From Robiginitomaculum sp. (GTDB lineage Bacteria; Pseudomonadota; Alphaproteobacteria; Caulobacterales; Maricaulaceae), in the NCBI GenBank assembly GCA_021776565.1, contig JAJFFQ010000004.1, forward strand, positions 1-42,349: a DNA stretch of 42,349 bases, given 5' to 3'. Below the pieces are notes generated by a model. It had not been told where the DNA came from, ran no database searches, and worked only from the letters and a program-made list of their open reading frames with translations. The position numbers and the translations under genes are program-made. Below, one piece after another: positions 1-8,373 of this stretch. How positions within the stretch are numbered: the first letter of the stretch is position 1; each line of letters starts with the position of its first letter.

Positions 1-49
1 CCGTCCTGAGCTAATCCAGGTCAGAATGGCATAAGCACCAGCCATAAAA

Positions 50-76
50 AAACGGCCGGGACGAACCCGACCGTTT
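50..76 (-). terminator. Rho-independent terminator
   Basis: An 11-bp stem (AAACGGCCGGG with CCCGACCGTTT, one mismatch) closes a 5-nt loop. Read on the minus strand it is followed by a run of seven T at 44-50, so it fits as the terminator of the DUF1761-like gene. The plus-strand side also has a T-rich tail, so it may work in both directions. Confidence 0.75.
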
Positions 77-151
77 GTTTTAATCATAAAAAAGTAATGC
101 CAAACTAGGCGTTAGCCAGATATATCCTTGGTCGAAGCACCATCGGTTTTT

Positions 152-559
152 CTAGTCGAAAAATGACCAAATGGCTGCAACCATTGCATAACCCACCAAG
201 TGATAGGCACCATTAAGATAAAACAACTCCACCGGTGACCCACCATATATGGGGCCATAGGCCTCCGTGGTCAGGGCAAAGCATAACCCGGCGATCAGGC
301 CGTATTTAATAGCGGTTACCAGTTTGGAAACGTTCAGCCATTTCAGCAACAGTCCGATACCCAATGCAGCAACCAGAGTATTTACAAAGCCCAGTCCCAT
401 TAGCATCATGTCCGGCTCACCTCCTGCAGAGGCGTCCATGCCCATCAGGGTCATCCATTTTTCCATGAAAAATACGCCGTACCAGAGATAGCCCAGTAAA
501 AAGAAAGCGACACTTGTGGCCAACAAGCCGATCAGGTTTAGTCCAAAAATTTTGGGCAT
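152..559 (-). CDS. DUF1761-like small integral membrane protein
   Basis: A 135-residue hydrophobic protein with about four predicted membrane segments (roughly residues 8-28, 50-75, 80-100 and 112-134). The spacing and the YLWYGVFF stretch in helix 1 resemble the DUF1761 family, whose function is unknown; that assignment is from memory of the family. The ATG has a good ribosome site, GGGAGGAAACCA, directly upstream. A short palindrome (TGTGATGGTCACA, 576-588) sits just before it and could be an operator. The gene stands alone and ends about 75 bp before a hairpin terminator. Confidence 0.7.
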   Translation of the reverse strand: MPKIFGLNLIGLLATSVAFFLLGYLWYGVFFMEKWMTLMGMDASAGGEPDMMLMGLGFVNTLVAALGIGLLLKWLNVSKLVTAIKYGLIAGLCFALTTEAYGPIYGGSPVELFYLNGAYHLVGYAMVAAIWSFFD

Positions 560-610
560 TGGTTTCCTCCCATTATGTGATGGTCACACCGTCAGCGCGC
601 CATCGCCCAT

Positions 611-877
611 TAGGTAATAGATTCATAAACAGGGTCAAAATGGCGGGCTAAACCACTAAAACATGCCAGAAGAAGGGTGAAAAGCGTGCCTGGCGCATGG
701 TTAAGACCTTCGACGTAGCAGATTGACATGGTTTGCACGTTTGAAACTGTATGACCAATTTGCCCGGCTAATGCGTTGCAAAGTCTTGAAAGCCATAGGG
801 CTTCCTGCGACTTTGCGTCTGTTATCCAAACAAATTGCTTCATACCATATTGACCCTGTTTATGAATCTATTACCTA
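611..877. mobile_element. MITE-like element with 31-bp terminal inverted repeats
   Basis: Positions 613-643 and 845-875 are inverted copies with one mismatch; each outer end begins GGTAATAGATTCATAAACAG. Each repeat is bordered by TA (611-612 and 876-877), which looks like a TA target duplication as made by IS630/mariner-type and some IS5-type elements. The 263-bp body has room for only a 77-codon minus-strand frame that begins at the inner edge of one repeat and runs out through the other. No transposase motif is seen, so the element appears non-autonomous. It lies about 75 bp upstream of metG. Confidence 0.7.
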
Positions 878-952
878 GTTCAAGACGATCTTGTGCGTCG
901 TCCCGGACACAGGATAGGTTACTTTGCGGAATTATTCTAGTCAGGCGAAACA

Positions 953-2656
953 ATGAATCGGATACTTATCACTTCTGCGCTTCCCTATATCAATGGCATC
1001 AAGCATTTGGGCAATCTTGCCGGCTCTATGTTGCCTGCCGATGTGTGTGCACGCTTTGAGCGATTGCGTGGCAAGGACGTACTTTATATTTGCGCAACGG
1101 ATGAACATGGCACCCCGGCAGAGCTGGCGGCGGCAGCATCCGGGCAGAGCGTTCGCGCGTATTGTGACGAACAGTTTGAAGTGCAGCGCCGGGCTTGCGC
1201 CGGGTTTGATCTTTCGTTTGATTATTTTGGTCGCTCCTCCAATGCCCCCAATGCCCGCTTGACGCAGCATTTCGCCGATATACTGGAAGATAATGGCCTG
1301 ATCGAGGAACGGGTTTCCGAACAGGTCTATTCAATTGATGACAAACGGTTCTTGCCTGATCGTTATGTCGAGGGGACATGCCCGCATTGCCGTTATGAAA
1401 AGGCGCGCGGTGACCAGTGTGATGATTGTGGCCGGGTGCTGGATCCGGTAGATTTGGTCGAGCCGTATTCTACCATTTCCGGTTCAAAAAGCCTGGAAGT
1501 TCGTGAAACCCGTCATCTCTTTTTGCGCCAATCCAAAATGCAGGGCCGGGTGCGTGAATGGGTGGAGAGTGCAGTAGACTGGCCGCCACTGGCGCGCTCC
1601 ATTGCCTTGAAATGGCTGGATGAGGGATTGCAAGATCGCGCCATAACCCGGGATTTAAGCTGGGGTATCCCGGTTTTGCGTCATGGCAAAGTGCGCCCCG
1701 GCTTTGAAAACAAGGTATTTTACGTCTGGTTTGATGCCCCAATTGAATATATTGGTGCAAGCATTGAACGCGCCGAGGCGGGCGGCGGAGAGTGGGAGAG
1801 CTGGTGGCGCACAGACAAAGGCGCCGATGATGTGACCTATGTGCAGTTTATGGGCAAGGACAATGTGGCCTTTCATACGGTCAGTTTTCCCATAACGCTG
1901 CTTGGTTCAGACGAGTCTTGGAAAACGGTAGACAAGCTCAAAGCTTTTAATTGGGTGACCTGGTATGGCGGTAAGTTCTCCACCTCGCAAAAACGGGGTA
2001 TTTTTATGGATCAGGCGCTGGAACTTGCGCCCTCTGATCTGTGGCGCTGGCAGTTAATGGCCAATGCGCCTGAAAGTGCGGACGCCGCCTTCACGCTGGA
2101 ACATTTCCAAACCGTAGTGAACAAGGATCTGGCCGATGTGTTGGGTAATTTTGTCAACCGGATCACACGTTTTGCAACGTCCAAACTGGATGGCGCCGTA
2201 CCAGATGGGGGTACGCCTGGTCCATTGGAAAATGCCCTGGTGAAACAGTTAAAAACCCGCCTTACGGCACTCACGGGCTATTATGAAACGATGGAATACC
2301 GCAAGGCCATGGCCGAAACCCGGGCTATTTGGGCCATGGGTAACGAATACCTGGCCGAGGCGGCACCATGGACGGCCCTGAAAACTGATCGGGATGCGGC
2401 AGCATTGTCGGTACGAACCGGGCTTAATCTGGTGGTAATTTCCGCCATTATTGCACAGCCAGTAATACCCAAGGCAGCGGCAAAAGTTCTGGATGCAATG
2501 GGCGTACCGGAGGAGAACCGCAACTGGCCTTCGCCTGAAGATAGGGGTCTTCTTGACGCACTACCAGTCGGTCTCAACTTCACGCCGCCTGACGTATTGT
2601 TCAGCAAAATCACGGATGAAGACGTGGCCGAGTGGTCAGAGCGGTTTGGTGCCTGA
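953..2656 (+). CDS. metG: Methionyl-tRNA synthetase
   Basis: Charges tRNA-Met with methionine in the cytoplasm (class Ia synthetase). The Rossmann fold begins at residue 1, with the HIGH signature as HLGN at residues 18-21. A zinc knuckle is visible as CPHC (143-146) and CDDC (156-159). The catalytic KMSKS loop is atypical: KFSTSQKRG at 341-349, with threonine at the usual second lysine and two extra residues before RG. The alpha-helical anticodon-binding domain fills residues about 385-560. At 567 residues it lacks the C-terminal tRNA-binding domain of the 677-residue E. coli enzyme, which is common in many bacteria. The next gene is convergent, so it is probably monocistronic. Confidence 0.95.
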   Translation: MNRILITSALPYINGIKHLGNLAGSMLPADVCARFERLRGKDVLYICATDEHGTPAELAAAASGQSVRAYCDEQFEVQRRACAGFDLSFDYFGRSSNAPNARLTQHFADILEDNGLIEERVSEQVYSIDDKRFLPDRYVEGTCPHCRYEKARGDQCDDCGRVLDPVDLVEPYSTISGSKSLEVRETRHLFLRQSKMQGRVREWVESAVDWPPLARSIALKWLDEGLQDRAITRDLSWGIPVLRHGKVRPGFENKVFYVWFDAPIEYIGASIERAEAGGGEWESWWRTDKGADDVTYVQFMGKDNVAFHTVSFPITLLGSDESWKTVDKLKAFNWVTWYGGKFSTSQKRGIFMDQALELAPSDLWRWQLMANAPESADAAFTLEHFQTVVNKDLADVLGNFVNRITRFATSKLDGAVPDGGTPGPLENALVKQLKTRLTALTGYYETMEYRKAMAETRAIWAMGNEYLAEAAPWTALKTDRDAAALSVRTGLNLVVISAIIAQPVIPKAAAKVLDAMGVPEENRNWPSPEDRGLLDALPVGLNFTPPDVLFSKITDEDVAEWSERFGA

Positions 2657-2675
2657 CTCCAATCAAACGTTTAAC

Positions 2676-3194
2676 TTAGCTTTCTGGTTCTGGCTCGTCG
2701 GCGGTTTCTTCTGCTTCAGGTAGTTCATCAGCAAAATAAGCAACGGTATGTTGACTGATTTTCCCATATTTGACGATAATCGTCTCGGTGCCACTAAGCA
2801 CTGATCCGTCTTGCATCGTCCATTCCCACAGGACATAACCCAGATTACCTGTGCTTTTGTTTTCTGTGACGACAAAAGGCGCTTCGGACTGATTCCCGTT
2901 TCCAAATGCTTCGATGATATGTGCGCGGATACTTTCTAGCCCAGCGAAGGTTCCAGCTGGCGTAATAAGAATGGCTCCCTCGGCATAATCACTCATTACA
3001 GCATCAATATCCCGGGCGATGAAAGCATCAATACTATGCGCAATCACAGTAGCTGTATCGACCATGTCTGCCGGTTCTTCAATGACTTCTGGCTTATCTT
3101 GATCGTTCGGCATGCTTGTTGATGACAAACCCATATTGAGCCAAGCGCCACTCAAAATCGCCAGCAATAAAATCATAATTCCACGAAACAACAT
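2676..3194 (-). CDS. Exported SnoaL-like (NTF2 fold) protein
   Basis: A 172-residue protein from the ATG at 3194, chosen because AGGGGGA lies 7 nt before it; a start 12 codons further upstream is open but has no such site. Residues 1-20 are a signal peptide or single membrane anchor. After an acidic, proline-rich linker, the rest resembles the SgcJ/SnoaL-like branch of the NTF2 fold: AHSIDAFIARDIDAVMSDYAE, then a strand-rich body with VLWEWTMQDGS. Such domains bind or isomerise small ligands; no substrate can be named. The C-terminus is strongly acidic. It converges on metG 20 bp away and is divergent from the cassette at 3404. Confidence 0.65.
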   Translation of the reverse strand: MLFRGIMILLLAILSGAWLNMGLSSTSMPNDQDKPEVIEEPADMVDTATVIAHSIDAFIARDIDAVMSDYAEGAILITPAGTFAGLESIRAHIIEAFGNGNQSEAPFVVTENKSTGNLGYVLWEWTMQDGSVLSGTETIIVKYGKISQHTVAYFADELPEAEETADEPEPES

Positions 3195-3403
3195 TAGACA
3201 ATCCCCCTGTTCGCCATTTTCATAACACAATTAGTAGATACGAAGCGAGAGAATTAGCGTTGTAGGCGAAACTTTTTGATTTGCACGCGCAGTGCGGGTC
3301 TTATGTTCAAGAATGTGTGGGGACAAAAAGGTAGGTCATTTATACGGGTTTGATCTGGATGATGACAAAATATAAGCACCGGGTGGATGAAAGCAGGTCA
3401 GTT

Positions 3404-4867
3404 ATGAAAGAGTCTAAAGCACTGGGATTGTGGAAAAACAAACCAAATACAGCAGAAGGAAGGCATGGGTTGAGAAAATCCAGTTTGCCATTTTTGCCTG
3501 ATGTGTCATCAAAAAAACTGCACCGGGATCTAAAGTTGAAGCGTTTGGCAAAAAACGCACGCAATAGCGGTAATGTTTCATCTGAAAAACAAGTGGGCGA
3601 AATTGTTGAGGGAAAACTATCTTCGCATCTGGGGGATGTACATGAAAAAGGGGTGGGGCATTTTAAGGGACGAATCCAACACCTTAAAGGTATGGTGAAC
3701 CGTTATGCCGGTGCCTTTGATACCGAACCCCTGGAAACATCACTTGAAGGCACGATTAACGAGATCGAGCAGGAAACCTTGCGCCATGGGGCAACTCTGG
3801 AACGTCTGCAATCCGAATTTGATGAAGCGGATACGCATTATCAGGACTTTCGCAATACCCACGGACTGAAACGTCCTCCTGATCTTTCGGCTGGCCTGGT
3901 TGGTGCCCTGCCTATTTTTATTATGATGATGGTGATTGAGGCCGGGGCAAATATGTTTTTCTTCAGCCCAGGCAGTAATTTTGGCTTGCTGGGCGGCTTT
4001 TTCTATTCAGTAATTATTAGTGTACTCAACATTGGTGGAGCAGCCCTTTTTGGTTATGCATTTTTTCGTTGGCTCAACAGTCGATCCTGGTTCCGCAGGT
4101 TGCTGGGTGCCTTCATGGCATTGGTTTTTGTCGGGTTTCTTCTTGTTTTGAATGTGGTTGTGGGCTTTTACCGATCTGCTTTTGTAGCCATGGGGGGGGA
4201 AGGTGGCGACAATCTCCTGCAAATCGCCATTGGGAATATCATGGCTTTTGAATTTGGCGTGCTGGATGAATTTTCTTTTGCCATGATGTTAATCGGTATT
4301 ACCCTTGGGGCGCTGGCTTGTGCCAAAGGTGCAAGGGTTGGCGATGCCTACCCTGGCTATCACAGGATTTATAATTTTCGTGAAAATTACCGTCAACGTT
4401 TTGAAAATGAAGCCGATACTTTGGCGGAACATTTAGGAAATTTACGTGACAAGGCATTGAGCGATATAGAAACATTTCAAACCCATGCGCGAGAGTCGAT
4501 TGCGCCCTACAGGGAAATTGGCAAAGAAATTGGTGAGTTAATGTCTCGTTTTGATGCTTTTGAAGCCCATTTGGAAACTGTCGGCAACGAAGTTCTTGGA
4601 TCATATTACAAGAACAATCAGCTTGCCTCTCCATCAAACAAGACCGGGCATTTCAAACATCAATGGGTGCTGCCGGGCAAGCTGTTTTCTTTTGGGGAAC
4701 CTAATTCCCGGTTTATCAAGCTTGCGGGCGATTCGGTTTTGGGTGAGATCATGAATGAGGGGCGTATCCAAAACGCTCTGGACAAGGCCAATGCGATGCG
4801 AACCCGTGTTTTGGAAACGTTGAACCGAATGGAGCATTTGTTTGTTGCTCGCCAGGGTTCATTATAA
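3404..4867 (+). CDS. Four-TM protein with coiled-coil flanks, unknown family
   Basis: I do not recognise this family. The start is put at the ATG at 3404, preceded by AGCAGG at a good distance; in-frame upstream starts (TTG 3350, ATG 3359) lack a usable ribosome site. The 487 residues comprise a basic N-terminus (1-60), a charged helical region (about 65-150), four membrane helices (about 164-187, 194-222, 233-257, 289-308) and a long charged helical tail (about 320-400, then 450-485). Helix 4 is preceded by an acidic LDE turn. The layout suggests a membrane core with cytoplasmic coiled-coil arms. It ends immediately before the ATG of the von Willebrand A gene, so the two are translationally coupled. 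Confidence 0.8.
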   Translation: MKESKALGLWKNKPNTAEGRHGLRKSSLPFLPDVSSKKLHRDLKLKRLAKNARNSGNVSSEKQVGEIVEGKLSSHLGDVHEKGVGHFKGRIQHLKGMVNRYAGAFDTEPLETSLEGTINEIEQETLRHGATLERLQSEFDEADTHYQDFRNTHGLKRPPDLSAGLVGALPIFIMMMVIEAGANMFFFSPGSNFGLLGGFFYSVIISVLNIGGAALFGYAFFRWLNSRSWFRRLLGAFMALVFVGFLLVLNVVVGFYRSAFVAMGGEGGDNLLQIAIGNIMAFEFGVLDEFSFAMMLIGITLGALACAKGARVGDAYPGYHRIYNFRENYRQRFENEADTLAEHLGNLRDKALSDIETFQTHARESIAPYREIGKEIGELMSRFDAFEAHLETVGNEVLGSYYKNNQLASPSNKTGHFKHQWVLPGKLFSFGEPNSRFIKLAGDSVLGEIMNEGRIQNALDKANAMRTRVLETLNRMEHLFVARQGSL

Positions 4868-5695
4868 ATGGCTCTCAAACGCAGACGTTCGCGTGCTTCT
4901 TTTAGTCCTGGGCTGATTTTTGGTTGGGTTGGCGCTATTGTGGCAATAGCTCTTCTTGGGGTCGCAGGAACAGGGTTGGCGCATTTGCGCAGTGAGCGTG
5001 CCGACAGAGACCTAGCCACTCTGTGTACATCCAAAACCCCGCCTGCCATTACCGCCCTGCTATTTGATTCCAGTGATAGCCTTAGTGAGTTGCAACAAAT
5101 CAAGGTGCAACAAATACTGGATGACAAGTTGCAAAATATATCAAAAGGCGAGCGGGTTGATGTCTATATGGCCACCGCACAGTCAGGCCAGCTTGCCCGC
5201 CCGCTGTTTAGCAGATGCAGCCCCTCTGGCGCAGGGGGAGCGGCAGGCTGGAGCGAAAACCCTGAGCGGGTGTTGGCATTACAGCGTACGAAATTCATCC
5301 AGCCGCTTGAGCAAGCAATTGAAAAGACAATGCGGGCCAATCCGCGTAAAACCTCTCCCATCCTTGAGACAATCGCAGCAGCAAGTGTGCTTTCTTTTGG
5401 TCGCAGCCCCTCTGGTGGTGAAATACGCGATGGCAAGGCCACTTTGGTTATCATTTCAGACTTCTTGCAAAACAGTGCTATTCTTACACAATACAAGGCA
5501 TTTCCTGATGTGGAGGAATTTTCAGAAATGCCAGGGTGGATTCAAACTAAACCTGCCCTGCGTGATGTATATATAGTTATGATCTATATAAATAGAGGAA
5601 ACACTATTCATGTTCAAACAAAAAAACAAAAAGAGTGGTGGTGTAAATACTTCATTAAACGTGGGGTAACTGACTGCGTAGTCGAGGAATTATAA
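4868..5695 (+). CDS. Membrane-anchored von Willebrand A-like protein with MIDAS
   Basis: A 275-residue protein starting on the base after the stop of the upstream gene. A basic N-terminus precedes one membrane helix (about 17-41); most of the protein is then probably periplasmic. The domain starts with a buried strand and the metal-binding motif D67-S68-S69-D70-S71, which fits DxSxS. A threonine candidate lies in SPILET (T168), and the strand VIISD ends in D198, matching the third MIDAS position. These are the hallmarks of metal-dependent ligand binding in vWA domains. Four cysteines outside the anchor (C53, C117, C258, C270) could form disulfides. The last 40 codons are AT-rich. Partner and role are unknown. 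Confidence 0.75.
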   Translation: MALKRRRSRASFSPGLIFGWVGAIVAIALLGVAGTGLAHLRSERADRDLATLCTSKTPPAITALLFDSSDSLSELQQIKVQQILDDKLQNISKGERVDVYMATAQSGQLARPLFSRCSPSGAGGAAGWSENPERVLALQRTKFIQPLEQAIEKTMRANPRKTSPILETIAAASVLSFGRSPSGGEIRDGKATLVIISDFLQNSAILTQYKAFPDVEEFSEMPGWIQTKPALRDVYIVMIYINRGNTIHVQTKKQKEWWCKYFIKRGVTDCVVEEL

Positions 5696-5848
5696 CAAGT
5701 ATACGATTTAATAAAACTGTTTACACGTTAGCCGGTAGTGTTTATTTTATTATTCTCATTTTTGGGGCATGGCATGGTAAACTAAATATTATTACGCTAT
5801 GAAGGCAAAGTTGGGTAATTTTTTGTAACAAAGTAAAGGCGGGGAAAA

Positions 5849-6076
5849 ATGCGTGGGATTGGAATACTCCTGATTTTGATCGGGTTGAGTGCTATCGGTA
5901 TCAAAGCCGGTGCAGTTTATGCTGGTGTGGATTTGGCGCCGTATTTTGGTATGGCTTTTGACCATGCACGTGGCTTGGTCACAAAATATGGCGATATGGC
6001 CGACTACGGCGTTCGTGGTGGTGTCGTGTTGCTGGGCATAGTGTTTTTGCTGCTTAGTTCTGGCGACGACGAATAA
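5849..6076 (+). CDS. Small two-TM protein at the end of the vWA cassette
   Basis: A 75-residue protein with an N-terminal hydrophobic segment (about 4-24), a short soluble stretch of about 25 residues, a second hydrophobic segment (about 53-70) and an acidic tail SSGDDE. The ATG follows AAGGCGGGGAAAA, a strong ribosome site. It lies 153 bp after the vWA gene on the same strand, across an AT-rich spacer, so it may belong to the same unit or have its own promoter. Its stop is 1 bp from the stop of the convergent glycosyltransferase gene. No family is recognised. Confidence 0.6.
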   Translation: MRGIGILLILIGLSAIGIKAGAVYAGVDLAPYFGMAFDHARGLVTKYGDMADYGVRGGVVLLGIVFLLLSSGDDE

Positions 6077-6077
6077 T

Positions 6078-7259
6078 TCAGGCACTGTTTGGTATGGATT
6101 CTATTTTCCGGGCCTGTGCCTCACGATAGTTTTCTACCAAGCCGCCTAAGATTGCGTCCCATTCAAACTTGTGTGCCGCTTCAATTGCAGCGTGGCCAAA
6201 GGCTGTGCGTAGTTCCTGTGACTGTATTAAAGCACCCAAATGGTCTGTGAAATCTTCATGACTGTCAAAGGGGGCCATAAACCCTGTTTTGCCTTGAATC
6301 ACCAGTGAGCGACTTCCTGTGGCTTCGGCACACACGCATGGGACGCCACTGGCCATGGCCTCCAGAGTGACATTGCCAAATGTTTCTGAAATACTGGGGT
6401 TAAAGAAAATATCCGCTGAGGCGTAGGCGCGAGCCAGAGGCTCATCTGAAAGATAGCCGGTAAAGTGTGCATTTTTCAGGCGGTTTTGCAGCCGCGCGCG
6501 TTCTGGCCCGTCACCGACAATCAGCACTTTGTGGGCCAGGTTCTGTTTTTCAAGCGCCTCGATAACTTCGGCAAAAAATGTCAGCCCTTTTTCCAACACC
6601 ACTCGTCCGGTAAAGGAGATAACCACGTCATCATCTGCAAAACCGATACTGCGCCGCCAGGCAAGGTCTCGCCGTGCGGGGTTGAAGCGTTGACAATCCA
6701 CCCCCCGGCTCCAGATACGCAGATCAGTCTTGAAGTTTTCCTTACGTAGTTCCTCAATCATTGACTCCGAAGGCGCATAGACCTGATCGCACAAGCTATA
6801 AAAATGGTGTAGATATTTGTTCAGAGGCTTTTCCAAAAGCCCAATCCCATAGTAACGACCATAAGTGTCAAAGCGCGTATGAAACGAGGACACCACCGGT
6901 AATTTCCAACGTCTGGCAAGACGGATGGCTGATGACCCCAGTATATCCGGCGCTGCAAGGTGAAAAATGGTGGGCTGAAAGGTTTTTAACTCAGCTTTTA
7001 CACGCGGTGTAATTCCTAATCCCAAACGATATTCTGAACGCATGGGAATGGGAATGGACGGAACAGGGATGAGGGTGCCATTGTGCTCAAATGCGGCTTT
7101 TTTAGCCGTTGGCGCAAAAATCATTACAGCAATGCCATGGCGCTCAAGATAGTCCGCAAGCCGGTTAAGCGCCCGCGCCGGGCCGTCCATTATATAATTA
7201 TAATTTCCAGCAAAAATGGCGACGCGCAAGGGTGTATCCATGTGATTGTCTCTGCTCAT
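6078..7259 (-). CDS. GT4-family glycosyltransferase
   Basis: A 393-residue GT-B fold enzyme that probably transfers a sugar from a nucleotide sugar to an envelope glycan or lipid. The N-terminal domain begins LRVAIFAGNYNYIMDGPARAL, the glycine-containing acceptor loop of the group. The C-terminal domain has SFTGRVVLEKGL, VGDGPERARLQ and the E-x7-E signature in SETFGNVTLEAMASG. It resembles the alpha-mannosyltransferases that act on membrane lipids (MgtA/PimB-like), but donor and acceptor are not determined. The ATG at 7259 is chosen (AGGG upstream); TTG 7265 and ATG 7241 are alternatives. There is no sugar cluster around it. Confidence 0.88.
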   Translation of the reverse strand: MSRDNHMDTPLRVAIFAGNYNYIMDGPARALNRLADYLERHGIAVMIFAPTAKKAAFEHNGTLIPVPSIPIPMRSEYRLGLGITPRVKAELKTFQPTIFHLAAPDILGSSAIRLARRWKLPVVSSFHTRFDTYGRYYGIGLLEKPLNKYLHHFYSLCDQVYAPSESMIEELRKENFKTDLRIWSRGVDCQRFNPARRDLAWRRSIGFADDDVVISFTGRVVLEKGLTFFAEVIEALEKQNLAHKVLIVGDGPERARLQNRLKNAHFTGYLSDEPLARAYASADIFFNPSISETFGNVTLEAMASGVPCVCAEATGSRSLVIQGKTGFMAPFDSHEDFTDHLGALIQSQELRTAFGHAAIEAAHKFEWDAILGGLVENYREAQARKIESIPNSA

Positions 7260-7424
7260 ACTCAACTGACCCTGGCCTGATTTACAGAGGATTGTGGCAA
7301 TTGTGTTACCATTGCTGTTGTGGGCGCAGATATAGGCATGTTTTGGGTGTGTTGCCAGAAATTTGCTGTAGTTCTAGACCGGTCATTTGGCTATGGCCCT
7401 TGATCCTTAATTAAAAGTTTTCCA

Positions 7425-7430
7425 TATAAT
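7425..7430 (+). promoter_or_regulatory. -10 box immediately before the Fe-S carrier start
   Basis: A perfect TATAAT overlaps the first ATG (7429) and lies 4 nt before the second ATG (7435). TTGATC at 7400-7405 could be the -35 with a long 19-bp spacer. Transcription would begin at or next to the second ATG, suggesting leaderless initiation there. Confidence 0.45.
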
Positions 7431-7797
7431 GCATATGGCAAGTTCCAGACCCAGACCACAAATTGTCTCCCTTTCCGAAGCCGCTGCTGAGCGGGTGAAA
7501 AAAATCATGGATGAACGCGGCAAAGGATATTTGCGCGTTGGGGTGGCTAATGGCGGCTGTGCCGGCATGGAATATGTAATGGATTATGCTGATGCTCCAG
7601 CCACTTTGGATGAAGTGGTTGAAGACAAGGATGTAACAATTTTGGTGGATGCGTCTGCGGTGCTCTTTCTATTGGGCGCACAAATTGATTATGAAACAAC
7701 CGCGCTTCACTCAAAATTTGTGTTTACCAATCCCAATGAGACCGATGCGTGTGGCTGCGGCATTAGCGTGACAATTGAACCTGCCAAGGCAGTTTGA
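7429..7797 (+). CDS. A-type iron-sulfur carrier (HesB/IscA/SufA family)
   Basis: Carries nascent Fe-S clusters to apoproteins in the cytosol. The three family cysteines are present: one in NGGCAGMEY (residue about 44) and two in the C-terminal CGCG. The 122-residue length fits the family. The NGGCAGMEY signature is closest to the SufA-like A-type carriers of Alphaproteobacteria, but no suf or isc genes are adjacent, so no symbol is assigned. Two ATGs (7429, 7435) lie two codons apart. Because a TATAAT box overlaps the first, the second is a likely leaderless start. Confidence 0.9.
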   Translation: MHMASSRPRPQIVSLSEAAAERVKKIMDERGKGYLRVGVANGGCAGMEYVMDYADAPATLDEVVEDKDVTILVDASAVLFLLGAQIDYETTALHSKFVFTNPNETDACGCGISVTIEPAKAV

Positions 7798-7815
7798 CCG
7801 CCTTTTTGGTTTTCC

Positions 7816-8373
7816 TTAACTGACGTCTGTCTCTGGTGTAATGGCAGGAATATCATGCACGAAGCGTATAATCGCGCGCGCTTCCCTTGCCAGCTTGACC
7901 AGTTCTGTCGGGGTGTCCTCGGTGTTTTTTTTGACAGAATCGGCAAGATGTTCAACAATGCGAAGCAGGTGTAGGGCATTGGCCATGATCCGAGCCTGTA
8001 ATTCTATTGCTTTTGGATCACGATCGTATTCGGCACCTGGTGTGCGCCATCCGCCCCAATCCTTGCCATCGGTAACCACCACCGGAAATGTGCCGGGGAA
8101 GGGGTGATGTGCACATTCCTCAGGGCTTTGCCATTTGTTTTTTGTGCGCAGGATACGCCAGTTCTGATGCTTGACCGGCGCCGCAGTTTTATCGCGTTCT
8201 TCACCTGAGAGTTCTTCTGCGGTAAAATCACGGCCCAGACCAACTTCATAGAGAATTTTGATGGGTTCCTCCATGTTTTTGACCCAATGAGGTTTGATCT
8301 GGTCTATAACGGCCCAGGTGCCCACGGGTTTGACATAAACCCGCTGGTTTTTATGGAAGACTGCTTTTGCCAT
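7816..8373 (-). CDS. Conserved-looking hypothetical protein (cytosolic, basic N-terminus)
   Basis: A 185-residue soluble protein from the ATG at 8373; a GTG at 8412 would add 13 residues. It begins AKAVFHKNQRVYVKPVGTWAVIDQIKPHW, which looks like a small beta-barrel of KOW/SH3 type, followed by a charged middle and a helical C-terminal half (about 115-175: IELQARIMANALHLLRIVEHL and LVKLAREARAIIRFVHD). No signal peptide or catalytic motif is seen and I do not recognise the family. Its start codon overlaps the divergent mltF start in one CATG, so neither gene has room for a 5' leader outside the other's coding sequence. Confidence 0.65.
   Translation of the reverse strand: MAKAVFHKNQRVYVKPVGTWAVIDQIKPHWVKNMEEPIKILYEVGLGRDFTAEELSGEERDKTAAPVKHQNWRILRTKNKWQSPEECAHHPFPGTFPVVVTDGKDWGGWRTPGAEYDRDPKAIELQARIMANALHLLRIVEHLADSVKKNTEDTPTELVKLAREARAIIRFVHDIPAITPETDVS

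Noticed and set aside
1-20. CCGTCCTGAGC at the left edge as another REP-like repeat copy
   Set aside because: Only about 10 bases match the repeat at 35192-35215 and the rest diverges.
576-588. CRP-like palindrome TGTGATGGTCACA
   Set aside because: The spacer is only 3 bp, shorter than CRP/FNR sites, and no regulator is implicated; noted only as a possible operator.
610-843. 77-codon minus-strand frame inside the MITE-like element
   Set aside because: It starts at the inner edge of one terminal repeat and ends in the other, with no domain or ribosome site; it is probably incidental.
878-952. Possible SAM or T-box riboswitch before metG
   Set aside because: Only 75 bp lie between the MITE-like element and the start; no aptamer or T-box motif is seen.
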